From positions 82,220,445-82,284,444 of the forward strand of contig NC_092051.1 in NCBI RefSeq assembly GCF_003086295.3: a stretch of DNA of 64,000 nucleotides, given 5' to 3'. Every line of letters starts with the position of its first letter. Position 1 is the stretch's first letter. The DNA is from Arachis hypogaea. Lineage: Eukaryota > Streptophyta > Magnoliopsida > Fabales > Fabaceae. This document shows, piece after piece, positions 10,937-21,875 of this stretch. The position numbers and the translations under genes are program-made. The notes under the pieces are model-generated. The model saw only the letters and a program-made list of their open reading frames with translations, searched no databases and was not told where the DNA came from.

Positions 10937-11896
10937 TTATGGCGGCTTGTGCTTGAACTCATCCAGGAATCTCCACCAATATTTATAATTTCAATAGCCT
11001 CCGGGATCCCAAACAAGGCACGTAAAGCCCTTGAGCAGTTTTAAACAGGTTCTCAGGCTTCCAGTGTTCTGAATGTCAGAACAGACTCCAGGATCCCAAA
11101 CTTTGCTTTTACACCCGTCTTTGTGTTGATCATCATTTTTCCACTTGGGTGGTGAACAGTTGGAATTCTCACTGAGACATCCAAACAGCTTCCTAGACCC
11201 ATTCAGTTGAGCTTTATACCAACCTTTGCGTTTAAACTTAAAGCTTCCAAGCATAATGAACCTTGCAGAACAAAATTTACCACTGACCATCTTCCTCTTA
11301 CTCTTAATGCCACAAAGAGCTCTAAGTTGACCATCCGTCTCTAGTAGCCCATATTCAAGTGGAATTAGAAAGCTAAGGGATATGAATTTTACCCACTTGA
11401 ATGTTGTGAAGGATGATGGAAACTTACGGGGAGGTGTCTCCAATAACTTTAGCAAGGTGATTTCAAGCTCCACTCCCTTGTGCTCTTTGACAACTTCCAC
11501 CTCTTTGCAAACTTCTTTAATTTCAACCTCTTCCTCTTGGTAGCTTTCATCCAATTCAATCTCTTCTTCATTACTTACCAAGGGCATGGGAGGTTGTGCT
11601 TCTTCTTCTTTAATTTCTATCTCTTTATCAACCTCTTCCAAGTCTTCAACCAGGGTATGCCTTGGAGGTTGTACACCCTCCTCAGCATCAATTTCAATTG
11701 CCTTGGAAGGAGGTTCCATAACCTGACTTTCCCATGGAGGGTCAGCATCTCCTAAGTCTGCAACCACTTCTTCCTCTTCAATAATTACAGCTTCCTCCAC
11801 TTGTTCCAGTACAAAGTCATGCTCTGTACTGTCCACTGGAGTTTCTAATATCTCCTTCATGCTACGTTCTTCATTAGATTGTCCACATGAACCCAT
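10937..11896 (-). pseudogene. B1 ORF2: acidic linker plus conserved domain of unknown function
   Basis: The frame of 320 codons has two parts. Residues 1-145 are very acidic (EEEEVVADLGD, KEIEIKEEEAQPP, YQEEEVEIKEVCKEVE). Residues about 160-319 form a Cys/Trp/Lys-rich domain (KWVKFISLSFLIPLEYG, GSRKLFG, WDPG...WWRFLDEFKHKPP) that I do not recognise. One in-frame TGA interrupts WDPGGY-*-NYKYWW, where B2 has TGG. The stop at 10937-10939 is the natural end, matching B2 at 17320. It follows ORF1 by 57 bases in another frame. Its position after a Pro/Tyr-rich ORF suggests a gag-like part of a non-autonomous element; the function is unknown. Confidence 0.65.
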
Positions 11897-11952
11897 GGGG
11901 TTTCTTGAGTGTCCGAACGTCGGGATGATAATTGATTTATTACTTGATTCAA

Positions 11953-12498
11953 TTAGTGAAGGGTTGCAAGAAACTGATCCACTATTTCCTTGTGACGATC
12001 CTGTGATTCTTGTTGCGCTTGGATATCATAAGTAGGACCATAAGGCTCTTGGATTGATGGATATGGATATGGTGCATATGGAGGTGGTGGTTCTTGGGAG
12101 TAATTGGGTTGGAATTGGGGTGGTTCTATATATGGTTCATATGGTTCATAAGGTGGTTGGTATGGTGGAAGTGGGTTAGGGTCATATGGAGGTAAATGGT
12201 GTAAAGGGGCTTGTGAGTTTGGTGGTTCAAAGCTATGTTGAGAGGACTGTCTATAAGCAAAGGGTGGGGCTTGTTGGTAAATACAAGGGTGTCCACCATA
12301 TCTATCAGCTTGGTATGCAGTGTTGAGTGGTCCTTGCCCATGATATCTTGAAGGGTGTTGTTGCCTAAAGGGTTGATCAGATCCTTTTGGCTCCATCCAT
12401 CTTTGATTGCTTAGGCCTTGATGCATATTCCTGCTATAGTTTCCATTCCTTTCAACAGATTTAGAACCAAACTCAAAGCGAGAGGAGTGAGAATTCAT
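11953..12498 (-). CDS. B1 ORF1: Pro/Tyr/Gln-rich protein (181 aa), gag-position
   Basis: This is the first ORF after the primer site. Its ATG is at 12498, about 300 bases downstream of the PBS. The protein starts MNSHSSRFEFGSKSVERNGN. Residues 60-160 are low-complexity with repeated PPY/PYEP/QPP motifs, and the end is QESQDRHKEIVDQFLATLH. The stop (TAA at 11953-11955) is CAA in copy B2, so the original protein probably continued. There is no gag, protease or zinc-knuckle motif. The likely role as a structural or RNA-binding protein of a non-autonomous element rests only on its position. Confidence 0.55.
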   Translation of the reverse strand: MNSHSSRFEFGSKSVERNGNYSRNMHQGLSNQRWMEPKGSDQPFRQQHPSRYHGQGPLNTAYQADRYGGHPCIYQQAPPFAYRQSSQHSFEPPNSQAPLHHLPPYDPNPLPPYQPPYEPYEPYIEPPQFQPNYSQEPPPPYAPYPYPSIQEPYGPTYDIQAQQESQDRHKEIVDQFLATLH

Positions 12499-12794
12499 GG
12501 TAGCTAATAAAAATTAAAAATGAAAATAAAAACAAATTTAAATTAAAAGGTTATTGAAATTTTAAATTTGAATTTTGAAAAAGTCAACAATATAGGATAA
12601 AAATTTGAAAAAGATTTAAAATTTGAAAATTGAATTTTTAAAATTGAAAATTGAAAATTGAATTCCTTTTTTTTTAAAATAAGATAGGATAAGATAAAAA
12701 ATTTTAAAATAAAAATCTGAAATTTTTTTTTTCGAAAAAATCAATTTAAAAGTAAATATTTACAATAACCAATAATAAGGCACACGTTTGCAAT
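12499..12794 (-). other. B1 leader
   Basis: AT-rich leader between the primer site and ORF1, with repeated AAATTTGAAAATTGAA-like runs. No gene is present. Confidence 0.6.
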
Positions 12795-12812
12795 TCCCCC
12801 GCAACGGCGCCA
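12795..12812 (-). other. B1 primer-binding site (tRNA-Asp)
   Basis: The - strand reads TGGCGCCGTTGCGGGGGA. It matches the 3' end of plant tRNA-Asp(GTC) except for one changed base, and lies three bases after LTR 2. Confidence 0.85.
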
Positions 12813-12815
12813 TTT

Positions 12816-14294
12816 TGAAGAGAGGAAGATTGATGGTTTAGAAGTTATAGTAAACTCTCGTTGCAAGTATAGTTACTAAACCAAGCAATCAACCTTTCTT
12901 ACAAAAGTTTTGGTTGTCACAAGTAACAAACCCCTTTAAAATTGATAACCGAGTATTTAAACCTCGGGTCGTCTTCTCAAGGAATTGCAGGGAGGTGTTC
13001 TTATTATTGGTTATGAGTCTTGTAAATTGGGGGTTTTGAGAGTGAGAAATAGGTAATTTAAATAACAAGGAAAATAAATTGCAGGAATTAATAAATTAAT
13101 ATATAATAAAACTCTTGGCAAGGTATGAAAATCAGAATTCCTATCCTAGTTATCCTTATCAATTGTGATGAGAATTGGATTTTTCTCCCACCTTGTTAAC
13201 CTCTAACTATGAAGGTAAGTTAAGTGGATGAATTAATTTTGATTCCTCAGGTCCTAGTCTTTCCTTGGGAAAGGCTAGAGTTATTGGAACTCGAATTAAT
13301 TCTTGAAGAATTCCAATTTTCAATCAACAATGAGTTTGATAACTCAAGTATCTCCAATGACTCAACCAAAGCCAAAAGGAAAAAATCTAAATTATTTATA
13401 TAAATAAAAGAAAGCAATCATAATTCTGAAATTTCTCAAGTTGCACTAATAAAGATATCAAATGTAACATGGAAAAGTTCATAAATTAAATTGGAAAAAT
13501 AAATAAAAGGAACATTGAACCTGTGATTGAAGAGATCATAGCTTAAACATAATAAAAGTCCTAAATCCTAATCCTAAGAGAGACGAGAGAACCTCTCTCT
13601 CTAAAAACTACATCTAAAACTAAAATTGTGTATTGTGAAAGCATGATTATGAATGGATGCATTCTCCCACTTTATAGCCTCTAATCTATGTGTTCTGGGC
13701 TAAAAACTGGGTCAAAAACAGCCCAGAAATTTCCTTCTGCGATTTTTGTTACGTTCAGGTCGCGGGAACGTGACGCGGAAGCGTCATCCACACGTTCACG
13801 CGGATTGCAATTCGCAGATGTGACGCGGGCGCGTCATTCACACGTTCGCATCACCTAACGTCGGGGCAGCTATAAAAAATTATATATCAAATCAAAGCTC
13901 CGAACGTTATCTTTCCAACGCAACTGGAACTGCATCATTTGGACCTTTGTAGCTAATGTTATAGCCGTTTGAGTGCAAAGAGGTTAGGCTGGACAGCTTA
14001 GCAATTTCTCCAATTTCTTGTATTCCTTCCACTTTTGCATGCTTCTTTTCCATCCTCTGAGCCATTCCTGCCCTGTAATCTCAGAAATCACTTAACACAC
14101 ATATCAAGGCATCTAATGGTAATAAGAGCTGATTAAACATAGGGAACTTAAGGCCAAAGAAGCATGTTTTCAATCAAAGCACATAATTAGGAAGGCAAAT
14201 GTAAAACCATGCAAATATTATGAATAAGTGGGTAAAGAGTTGATAAAAACTACTCAATTGAGCACAAGATAAACCATGAAATAGTGGTTTATCA
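12816..14294 (-). repeat. B array, LTR 2 (shared middle LTR, 1,479 bp)
   Basis: On the low-coordinate side it adjoins the B1 primer site, so it serves as 5' LTR of B1. On the high-coordinate side it adjoins the B2 PPT, so it is also the 3' LTR of B2. No target duplication flanks it. Confidence 0.92.
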
Positions 14295-14333
14295 ACCTCC
14301 CCACACTTAAACATTAGCATGTCCTCATGCTAA
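14295..14333 (-). promoter_or_regulatory. B2 polypurine tract and pre-PPT hairpin
   Basis: The same hairpin as in B1 (8-bp stem, AGGA loop, 14333-14314), then AAGTGTGGGGAGGT up to LTR 2. Confidence 0.85.
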
Positions 14334-15778
14334 GCTCAAGAGAAGCTATAAAGGGATGAAGAGGAAAGTAAGAATGTATGAAATGCAACCTATCTATATG
14401 AATGCAACTACATGCAAAATGTTTCTACCTAGTTAGTTAAAAGTAAATAAATCCTTCAAGAAGAAATATGAACTAGATTTCACTAATCCAAACCATGAAA
14501 ATGAAGTACAAATAGACTTGCAAGAAGAAAATAGCTCATGAAAGCAGGGAACAAGGAATTTGAGCATCGAACCCTCACTGGTAGTGTTTACACTCTAATC
14601 ACTCAAGTGTTTAAGGTTCGATTCTCTCAATTCTCTACTAACCTTGCTTTCTAAGGCTTGATTTTCTTCAACCAATCAACAAAAATTTAATGCACAAATA
14701 CAGAAATCAAGAGGTCTTTTAAGGGTTGTAATGGGGTTAGGGTCAAGGTAGGATTGTATTTGGTCAAGTGGACTAAAATCTGAAAATTTTAATTAACTTA
14801 AACTTTCCACCTAACTTAGACAATCCATGTAATCATAATACAACATCTAACTATCCATTAAAAATGTTTTCCACATATTCATGCATTCTCATTTCAAGTA
14901 CAGTACATATGCATTGCTTTCACCATTTACTTTGGGGCATATTGTCCCCTTTTTATTATTTGCTTTTTTTTCTCTTATTTTTTTTTCATATTATATATAT
15001 ATTTTTTTTCTTTTATTTTTTCAATGCATATGATTAAATTATTGAATGCATGAACATGTCCTAAACATTTCTTTCACATTTTCAGAAAATTCTAACATAC
15101 TCAATTCTCAAATCAAATGTTTTCAATTCCAATTTCCCCACACTTAATTCATGAGCACTCTCACAAGTCTAAGCTAACCAAGGATTCAAATTAAGGGCAT
15201 TATTATCTTTCGCTTAGAGTTAATGATGTTCTAAAGTAAAGAACAAAGGGGTATAATAGGCTCAACATTGGTTTGCAAGGGATAATGAAGGGTTAAGGCC
15301 ATATGGGTATGTAAGCTCAGTGAAACAAAGGCCTCAATCATGTAAGTGTATGCATACATCAAACCATGGAAATATAGAATTAAGCAAGACAAAGATCACA
15401 ATTTTAGAGAGAAAAACACACACCAAAAATAAAATATTGGTTGGTAAAATGCAACCAATTCAAATAAGCTCAAAATCTCACAGGTTTTGTGTATTCGAGC
15501 TCTAAACCATGTTCCAATATAATATTTCTTCAAACAAGTGTAACATTAAATTTTATTCAAATTAGTGAAATGTTCTAAAAGGTTTCTTGAAAAAGAAATA
15601 TATTACTTCAACCAAGTGGTAAAATATGCATAAAATCAAATAAATATGCAATAAAACATGCAAATGCAATAACTAACAAGGAAAATAAACCGTTGGTGTT
15701 GAGATAGAAGAGTAACTAACCCATGGAGATCGATATCGACCTCCCCAAACTTAAAGATTGCACCGTCCTCGGTGCATG
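14334..15778 (-). other. B2 3' untranslated region
   Basis: This is the counterpart of 7897-9280 and has no gene. PPT-like copies are at about 15136-15147 and 15740-15755. Confidence 0.7.
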
Positions 15779-15889
15779 CTAAGATGTACAGGTGGATGGG
15801 GGTTGTGGTTCCTCAGCTGGGGCTCTTTTTGTTCCTTTCCTTACCGGTGGTTTAGGAGTAGATTTCTCTTTACCTTTCTTAGTAGCCAT
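15779..15889 (-). pseudogene. B2 short basic ORF (36 aa, shortened)
   Basis: The start MATKKGKEKSTPKPPVRKG is as in B1, again one base after a CAG splice-acceptor-like site. A TAG at 15779-15781 replaces the CAG present in B1 and removes the last 20 residues. Confidence 0.5.
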
Positions 15890-16576
15890 CCTGAAAAGGG
15901 AAAAAGAAAGTAATTTGTATTCAAAGGGATAGAGCAAGGAAGAGGATAGGTAAGGTGGTAATCAATGCACATTAAAAGATGAATGAAGTTAACACATGGT
16001 CATGACTACATGTGAAAAAAAATCATAAATGGAAATATAGCAAGTGCATATGATGACAATTAAATGCAAGGTGTTTATTGGCATGCAGGCAAAGGCATGA
16101 GTAGCATAGATCAAGCATTTAATGTCCCAGTGAGATTACCAAGCCTTTCAAACTAACAACATATTTGTAATAACAATTATATTTAATTAATAAAATATAC
16201 AAAGGTTTTGTGAAAAGCAAGCATTTAGAGTAGTAGAATAAAAGAAATCTAAAAATAGTGCTCAATGCCATACGGGCTTTTTCAAAAACACATAGCAAGC
16301 ATGGTAAATAAGCTATTGAAAGTATTAAATTGAGCATGCAAGCAACCCTTTAAAAAGTAATATATAATTGTCAAACAATTCCTTTAATAAGCCACAGGTA
16401 AAGTAAATAAATTTTCAACACCAATGAAAATGATGCAATGAATAAAGGTATGCAAATAAATTAAATAAAATAGAATGGAAGAGAAAGAAAATAAGAAATA
16501 AAGAAGAAAGAAATAAGAAAAGATAAAAAAATAAGGATTTAGAAAAGAAAAATATAAGATACTTTGGCAGAGTTGG
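15890..16576 (-). other. B2 intron-like AT-rich spacer
   Basis: Counterpart of 9455-10147. No gene is visible; it is T-rich towards the splice-acceptor-like site. Confidence 0.5.
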
Positions 16577-17110
16577 ATGAGCTGTGCGGCGTGAGCGACG
16601 CGGAAGCGGGGGCACGCGGTCGCGCGACTTGCGCTTATTCGGATTGACGCGGTCGCGTCGATCACGCGGTGCGTGACTCGTTTATGCTACTGGCGCGAGG
16701 GCAGCCTCGCACTCGCACAACTTTCTGTTCGAAATCTTATTTTGACAAATTTCGGGTGATGCGATCGCGTGGGTTATGCGATCGCGTGAGTGGCCAATAT
16801 TAGGATATGACGCGGTCGCGTCGGTCACGCGGTCGCGTCGTAGGGCTTGTGCGTTTAGCACCAGTCCATCACCACTCCAGCACAACTTTCGATCAAGCAC
16901 CCTTTTCACGTCGATATTCAGGTCACCCGGCCGCGTGGGTGACGCGTTCGCATAGGTGGCCCGTTCCCCATGTGACGCAGACGCGTCAGTGACGCGGTCG
17001 CGTGGGATGATTTGTGCTAAAGGCACGCCTCCAGCCACGCTATCGCGTGACTCTCTGTTCGATTTCTCTTCTTCACAACGCACATGTGACGCGGACGCGG
17101 CAGCGTGCGT
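16577..17110 (-). repeat. B2 internal CpG-rich palindrome array
   Basis: GACGCGGTCGCGTC-type units as in B1, but the array is about 50 bases shorter, so units have been gained or lost since the copies diverged. Confidence 0.85.
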
Positions 17111-17319
17111 TCTTTTTTTTTTATAATGCAGTATGCAGAATGCAATGCTAATATGAATGTTATGCAAAATTCCAGGTTCAATACAATAAAATAAAATAAA
17201 ACTCAAAAACAAATAAAACTAAATAAAAATGAAAAAAGAACGATCATACCATGGTGGGTTGTCTCCCACCTAGTACTTTTAGTTAAAGTCCTTAAGTTGG
17301 ACATTTGGTGAGCTCCTTG

Positions 17320-18279
17320 TCATGGCGGCTTGTGCTTGAACTCATCCAGGAATCTCCACCAATATTTGTAATTCCAATAGCCTCCGGGATCCCAAACAAG
17401 GCACGTAAAGCCCTTAAGCAGTTTTAAACAGGTTCTCAGGCTTCCAGTGTTCTGAATGTCAGAACAGACTCCAGGATCCCAAACTTTGCTTTTACACCCG
17501 TCTTTGGGTTGATCATCATTTTTCCACTTGGGTGGTGAACAGTCGGAATTCTCACTGAGACATCCAAACAGCTTCCTAGACCCATTCAGTTGAGCTTTAT
17601 ACCAACCTTTGCGTTTAAACTTAAAGCTTCCAACCATAATGAACCTTGCAGAACAAAATTTACCACTGACCATCTTCCTCTTACTCTTAATGCCACAAAG
17701 AGCTCTAAGTTGACCATCCGTCTCCAGTAGCCTATATTTAAGTGGAATTAGAAAGCTAAGGGATATGAATTTTACCCACTTGAATGTTGTGAAGGATGAT
17801 GGCAACTTAGGCAGAGGGGTCTCCAATACCTTTGGCAAGGTGATTTCAAGCTCCACTCCCTTGTGCTCTTTGACAACTTCCACCTCTTTGCAAACTTCTT
17901 TAATTTCAACCTCTTCCTCTTGGTAGCTTTCTTCCAATTCAATCTCTTATTCATTACTTACCAAGGGCATGGGAGGTTGTGCTTCTTCTTCTTTAATTTC
18001 TATCTCTTTATCAACCTCTTCCAAGTCTTCAACCAGGGTATGCCTTGGAGGTTGTACACCCTCCTCAGCATCAATTTCAATTGCCTTGGAAGGAGGTTCC
18101 ATAACTTGACTTTCCCATGGAGGGTCAGCATCTCCTAAGTCTGCAACCACTTCTTCCTCTTCAATAATTACAGCTTCCTCCACTTGTTCCAGTACAAAGT
18201 CATGCTCTGTACTGTCCACTGGAGTTTCTAATATCTCCTTCATGCTACGTTCTTCATTAGATTGTCCACATGAAGCCAT
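17320..18279 (-). pseudogene. B2 ORF2: acidic linker plus conserved domain of unknown function
   Basis: The frame has 320 codons, collinear with B1 ORF2. It starts MASCGQSNEERSMKEILE and ends WWRFLDEFKHKPP. An in-frame TAA at 17947-17949 replaces a GAA present in B1. The WDPGGYWNYKYWW motif, broken in B1, is intact here. Together the two copies show the full domain was once coding. The domain is not recognised. Confidence 0.65.
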
Positions 18280-18334
18280 GGGGTTTCTTGAGTGTCCGAA
18301 CATCGGGAAGATAATTGATTTAATACTTGATTCA

Positions 18335-18880
18335 ATTGGTGAAGGGTTGCAAGAAACTGATCCACTATTTCCTTGTGACGATCCTGTGATTCTTGTTGCG
18401 CTTGGATATCATAAGTAGGACCATAAGGCTCTTGGATTGATAGATATGGATATGGTGCATATGGAGGTGGTAGTTCTTGGGAGTAATTGGGTTGGAATTG
18501 GGGTGGTTCTATATATGGTTCATATGGTTCATAAGGTGGTTGGTATGGTGGAAGTGGGTTAGGGTCATATGGAGGTAAATGGTGTAAAGGGGCTTGTGAG
18601 TTTGGTGGTTCAAAGCTATGTTGAGAGGACGGTCTATAAGCACAGGGTGGGGCTTATTGGTAAATACAAGGGGACCACCATATCTATCAGCTTGGTATGC
18701 AGTGTTGAGTGGTCCTTGCCCATGATATTTTGGAGGGTGTTGTTGCCTAAAGGGTTGATCAGATCCTTTTGGCTCCATCCATCTTTGATTGCTTAGGCCT
18801 TGATGTATATTCCTGCTATAGTTTCCATTTCTTTCAACAGATTTAGAACCAAAGTCAAAGCGAGAGGAGTGAGAATTCAT
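18335..18880 (-). pseudogene. B2 ORF1: Pro/Tyr-rich protein with frameshift
   Basis: The start MNSHSSRFDFGSKSVERNGN is the same as in B1. An indel near 18673 (after YQADRYGG) shifts the frame, so only the first about 70 residues agree with B1. Later PPY-rich coding is in another frame. The stop that ends B1 ORF1 is CAA here. Confidence 0.55.
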
Positions 18881-19195
18881 GGTAGCTAATAAAAATTAAA
18901 AATGAAAATAAAAACAAATTTAAATTAAAAGGTTATTGAAATTTTAAATTTGAATTTTTTAAATTTTGAAATTTGAATTTTGAAAAAGTCAACAATATAA
19001 GATAAAAATTTGAAAAAAATTTAAATTTTGAAAATTGAATTTTGAAAATTGGAAATTGAAAATTGAATTTTTTTTTAAAATAAGATAGGATAAGATAAAA
19101 ATTTTTAAAATAAAAATATGAAATTTTTTTTTTCGAAAAAATTAATTTAAAAGTAAATATTGACAATAACCAATGATAAGGCACACGTTTGCAAT
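18881..19195 (-). other. B2 leader
   Basis: AT-rich leader with AAATTTTGAA-type runs, as in B1. No gene. Confidence 0.6.
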
Positions 19196-19213
19196 TCCCC
19201 GGTAACGACGCCA
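19196..19213 (-). other. B2 primer-binding site (tRNA-Asp, decayed)
   Basis: The - strand reads TGGCGTCGTTACCGGGGA, two changes from the tRNA-Asp complement, three bases after LTR 3. Confidence 0.8.
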
Positions 19214-19216
19214 TTT

Positions 19217-20694
19217 TGAAGAGAGGAAGATTGATGGTTTAGAAGTTATAGTAAACTCTCGTTGCAAGTATAGTTACTAAACCAAGCAATCAACCTTTTT
19301 TACAAAAGTTTTGGTTGTCACACGTAACAAACCCTTTTAAAATTGATAACCAAGTATTTAAACCTCGGGTCGTCTTCTCAAGGAATTGCAGGGAGGTGTT
19401 CTTATTATTGGTTATGAGTCTTGTAAATTGGGGGTTTTGAGAGTGAGGAATAGGTAACTTAAACAAGGAAAATAAATTGCAGGAATTAATAAATTAATAT
19501 CTAATAAAACTCTTGGCAAGGTATGAAAATCAGAATTCCTATCCTAGTTATCCTTATCAATTGTGATGAGAATTGGATTTTTCTCCCACCTTGTTAACCT
19601 CTAACTATGAAGGTAAGTTAAGTGGATGAATTAATTTTGATTCCTCAGGTCCTAGTCTTTCCTTGGGAAAGGCTAGAGTTATTGGAACTCGAATTAATTC
19701 TTGAAGAATTCCAATTTTCAATCAACAATGAGTTTGATAACTCAAGTGTCTCCAATGACTCAACCAAAGCCAAAAGGGTAAAATCTAAATTATTTATATA
19801 AATAAAAGAAAGCAATTATAATTCTAAAATACCTCAAGTTGCACTAATAAAGATATCAAATGTAACATGGAAAAGTTCATAAATTAAATTGGAAAAATAA
19901 ATAAAAGGAACATTGAACCTGTGATTGAAGAGATCATAGCTTAAACATAATAAAAATCCTAAATCCTAATCCTAAGAGAGAGGAGAGAACCACTCTCTTT
20001 AAAAACTACATCTAAAACTAAAATTGTGTATTGTGAAAGCATGATTATGAATAGATGCATTCCTCCACTTTATAGCCTCTCTAATCTGTGTGTTCTAGGC
20101 TGAAAACTGGGTCAAAAACAGCCCAGAAATCACCCCCTGCAATTTCTGTTACGTTTAGGTCGCCGAAAAGTGACGCGGAGGCGTTTTCCATGCGTTCGAG
20201 CGGATTGCAATTCGCAGATGTGATGCGGGCGCGTCATTCACGCGTTTGCATCACATAACGTCAGTGAAGCTTTGGCAAATTATATATCAAATTGAAGCCC
20301 CAGACGTTAGCTTTCCAACGCAACTGGAACCGCATCATTTGGACTTCTGTAGCTAAAGTTATAGCCGTTTGAGTGCAAAGAGGTCAGGCTGGACAGCTTA
20401 GCAATTTCTCCAATTTCTTGTATTCCTTCCATTTTTGCATGCTTCCTTTCCATCCTCTGAGCCATTCTTGCCCTGTAATCTCTGGAATCACTTAACAAAC
20501 ATATCAAGGCATCTAATGGTAATAAGAGAGGATTAAACATAGGGAACTTAAGGCCAAAGAAGCATGTTTTCAATCAAAGCACATAATTAGGAAGGCAAAT
20601 GTAAAACCATGCAAATAGTATGAATAAGTGGGTAAAGAGTTGATAAAAACCACTCAATTGAGCACAAGATAAACCATAAAATAGTGGTTTATTA
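19217..20694 (-). repeat. B array, LTR 3 (5' LTR of copy B2, 1,478 bp)
   Basis: The LTR starts (- strand) with TAATAAACC at 20694 (normal TGATAAACC, one change) and ends with CTCTCTTCA at 19217. GGTAG follows at 20695-20699. Confidence 0.92.
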
Positions 20695-20699
20695 GGTAG
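20695..20699. repeat. Target-site duplication of the B array, right copy (GGTAG)
   Basis: Identical to 6374-6378. The pair encloses all three LTRs and both internal regions. Confidence 0.9.
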
Positions 20700-21854
20700 C
20701 TGAATGCCCTGTGAGACAAACACCTGATCTATGCGATCGAGACGTCGCATGATACGACGCTCGCTGCGCTCCATGAAGCGAAACAGGCACTGAACCAGAA
20801 GGTAGGTCGGCTCGGGTGCGGGTGGTGGTGGCAAAGGTGCTACTGCTACTGAAGAAGAGGAGGGTCCTGCTGCTGCTGTAGAAGATGAAAGTCTAGCTGC
20901 CTCTATTGCTACTCTAGCTCGAGAGCAGTGCCTGGGTGGGGGTTTCTCGTGCACCCACGTACCCCACGGAATAGTAACCTCCTTGTCATCGTCTTCTGGG
21001 GGTGGTGGTGTCATGTCATCATCTCTCCATGGGGCATTGGCTAACTCAATCATCCTGGTGACCAATGTGGGAAATGGTAGCAGGCCACGGATGTGTGCTC
21101 GCTACATGCTTTGCCTGATTAAGCGGGGAAAGTATACCTCATTTCCCTTCATAACACAGCCAATTAGAAGAAGCATATCCATTAGAATCTCGGAAAAATG
21201 GGTAGTAGGCAGGACATAGTGGGCGAATATCTGCTGCCAGGTCCTAGCCTCTCTAGACAGATAAGCAAATAACATCCCCTTGGGCTTCTTGTTGCCAGAA
21301 TCCATCACCCATGGGGCGTCCGGTGTGGCAATAACGTACTTCAGCGCCTCATAATTAAAGGTCATACAGTGTATAGCTATTTTTGCCTGCTGATAGGCAC
21401 ATGTGTCACCAGTTCGAGGTCGGCAATGCAATACATCCCCAATAGCAGCCTCAGTAACTAAGATCTGTCCACCTCGTAGGTGGACTGAATCAAGAGTCGC
21501 GCGAAAGAAGTTGCAGTAAAACTCCTTGACCCACGAAGTGTTTATCCTTCCCAAATCCCTATCAACAAAGTCCAAGCCCGATTCCTAAATACGGGTATTG
21601 ATGGCGCGTCTGATGTCGTTGGGAAGGGCCAATTTCTTTTCAATGTTCAGATTCGTCTTCTGATATTTAGAGAAGCGAAGCTCACAGTAAAGATTTGGAA
21701 ACTTGGCTGTGTCAGTGGGCGGTAGCTGCTGATTCTCTTTGTCCACATCATTAAGCGGATTCTTGGCATAGTTGGCATAAGGGGAGGTGGTAGAGGCTTG
21801 AGAGCGCTTTCTCTTCTTTGAGGTAGTAGCCTTGGCTTTTCCTCTATCCGACAT
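20700..21854 (-). pseudogene. Element A gene: putative plant transposon protein (PF20167-like), N-terminal and central part
   Basis: The start is the ATG at 21854 (MSDRGKAKATTSKKRKR, a basic stretch), one base after TTTCTTAG, a 3' splice-site-like sequence. Residues about 95-250 carry the features I associate with the PF20167 family: WVKEFYCNFF, a VHLRGGQILVTEAAI segment, TCAYQQAK, a WQQIFAHYVLPTTH block and RGLLPFPTLVTRMIE. A Pro/Ser/Ala linker and RRIMRRLDRIDQVF follow. In-frame TAGs are at 21585-21587 and 21102-21104. The gene continues in frame at 6378 beyond the B array. The family is found in plant retroelements and has no established biochemical function. The name rests on pattern recognition only. 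Confidence 0.7.
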
Positions 21855-21875
21855 CCTAAGAAACAGATATGATAT
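21855..21875 (-). promoter_or_regulatory. Candidate 3' splice site before the element A gene
   Basis: A pyrimidine-rich run ends in CTGTTTCTTAG followed by G and the ATG. The same arrangement is found before the three B short ORFs. Confidence 0.45.

Noticed and set aside
2956..20699. Shared target preference shown by GGTAC and GGTAG duplications
   Set aside because: Two related 5-mers are too few to claim a preference.
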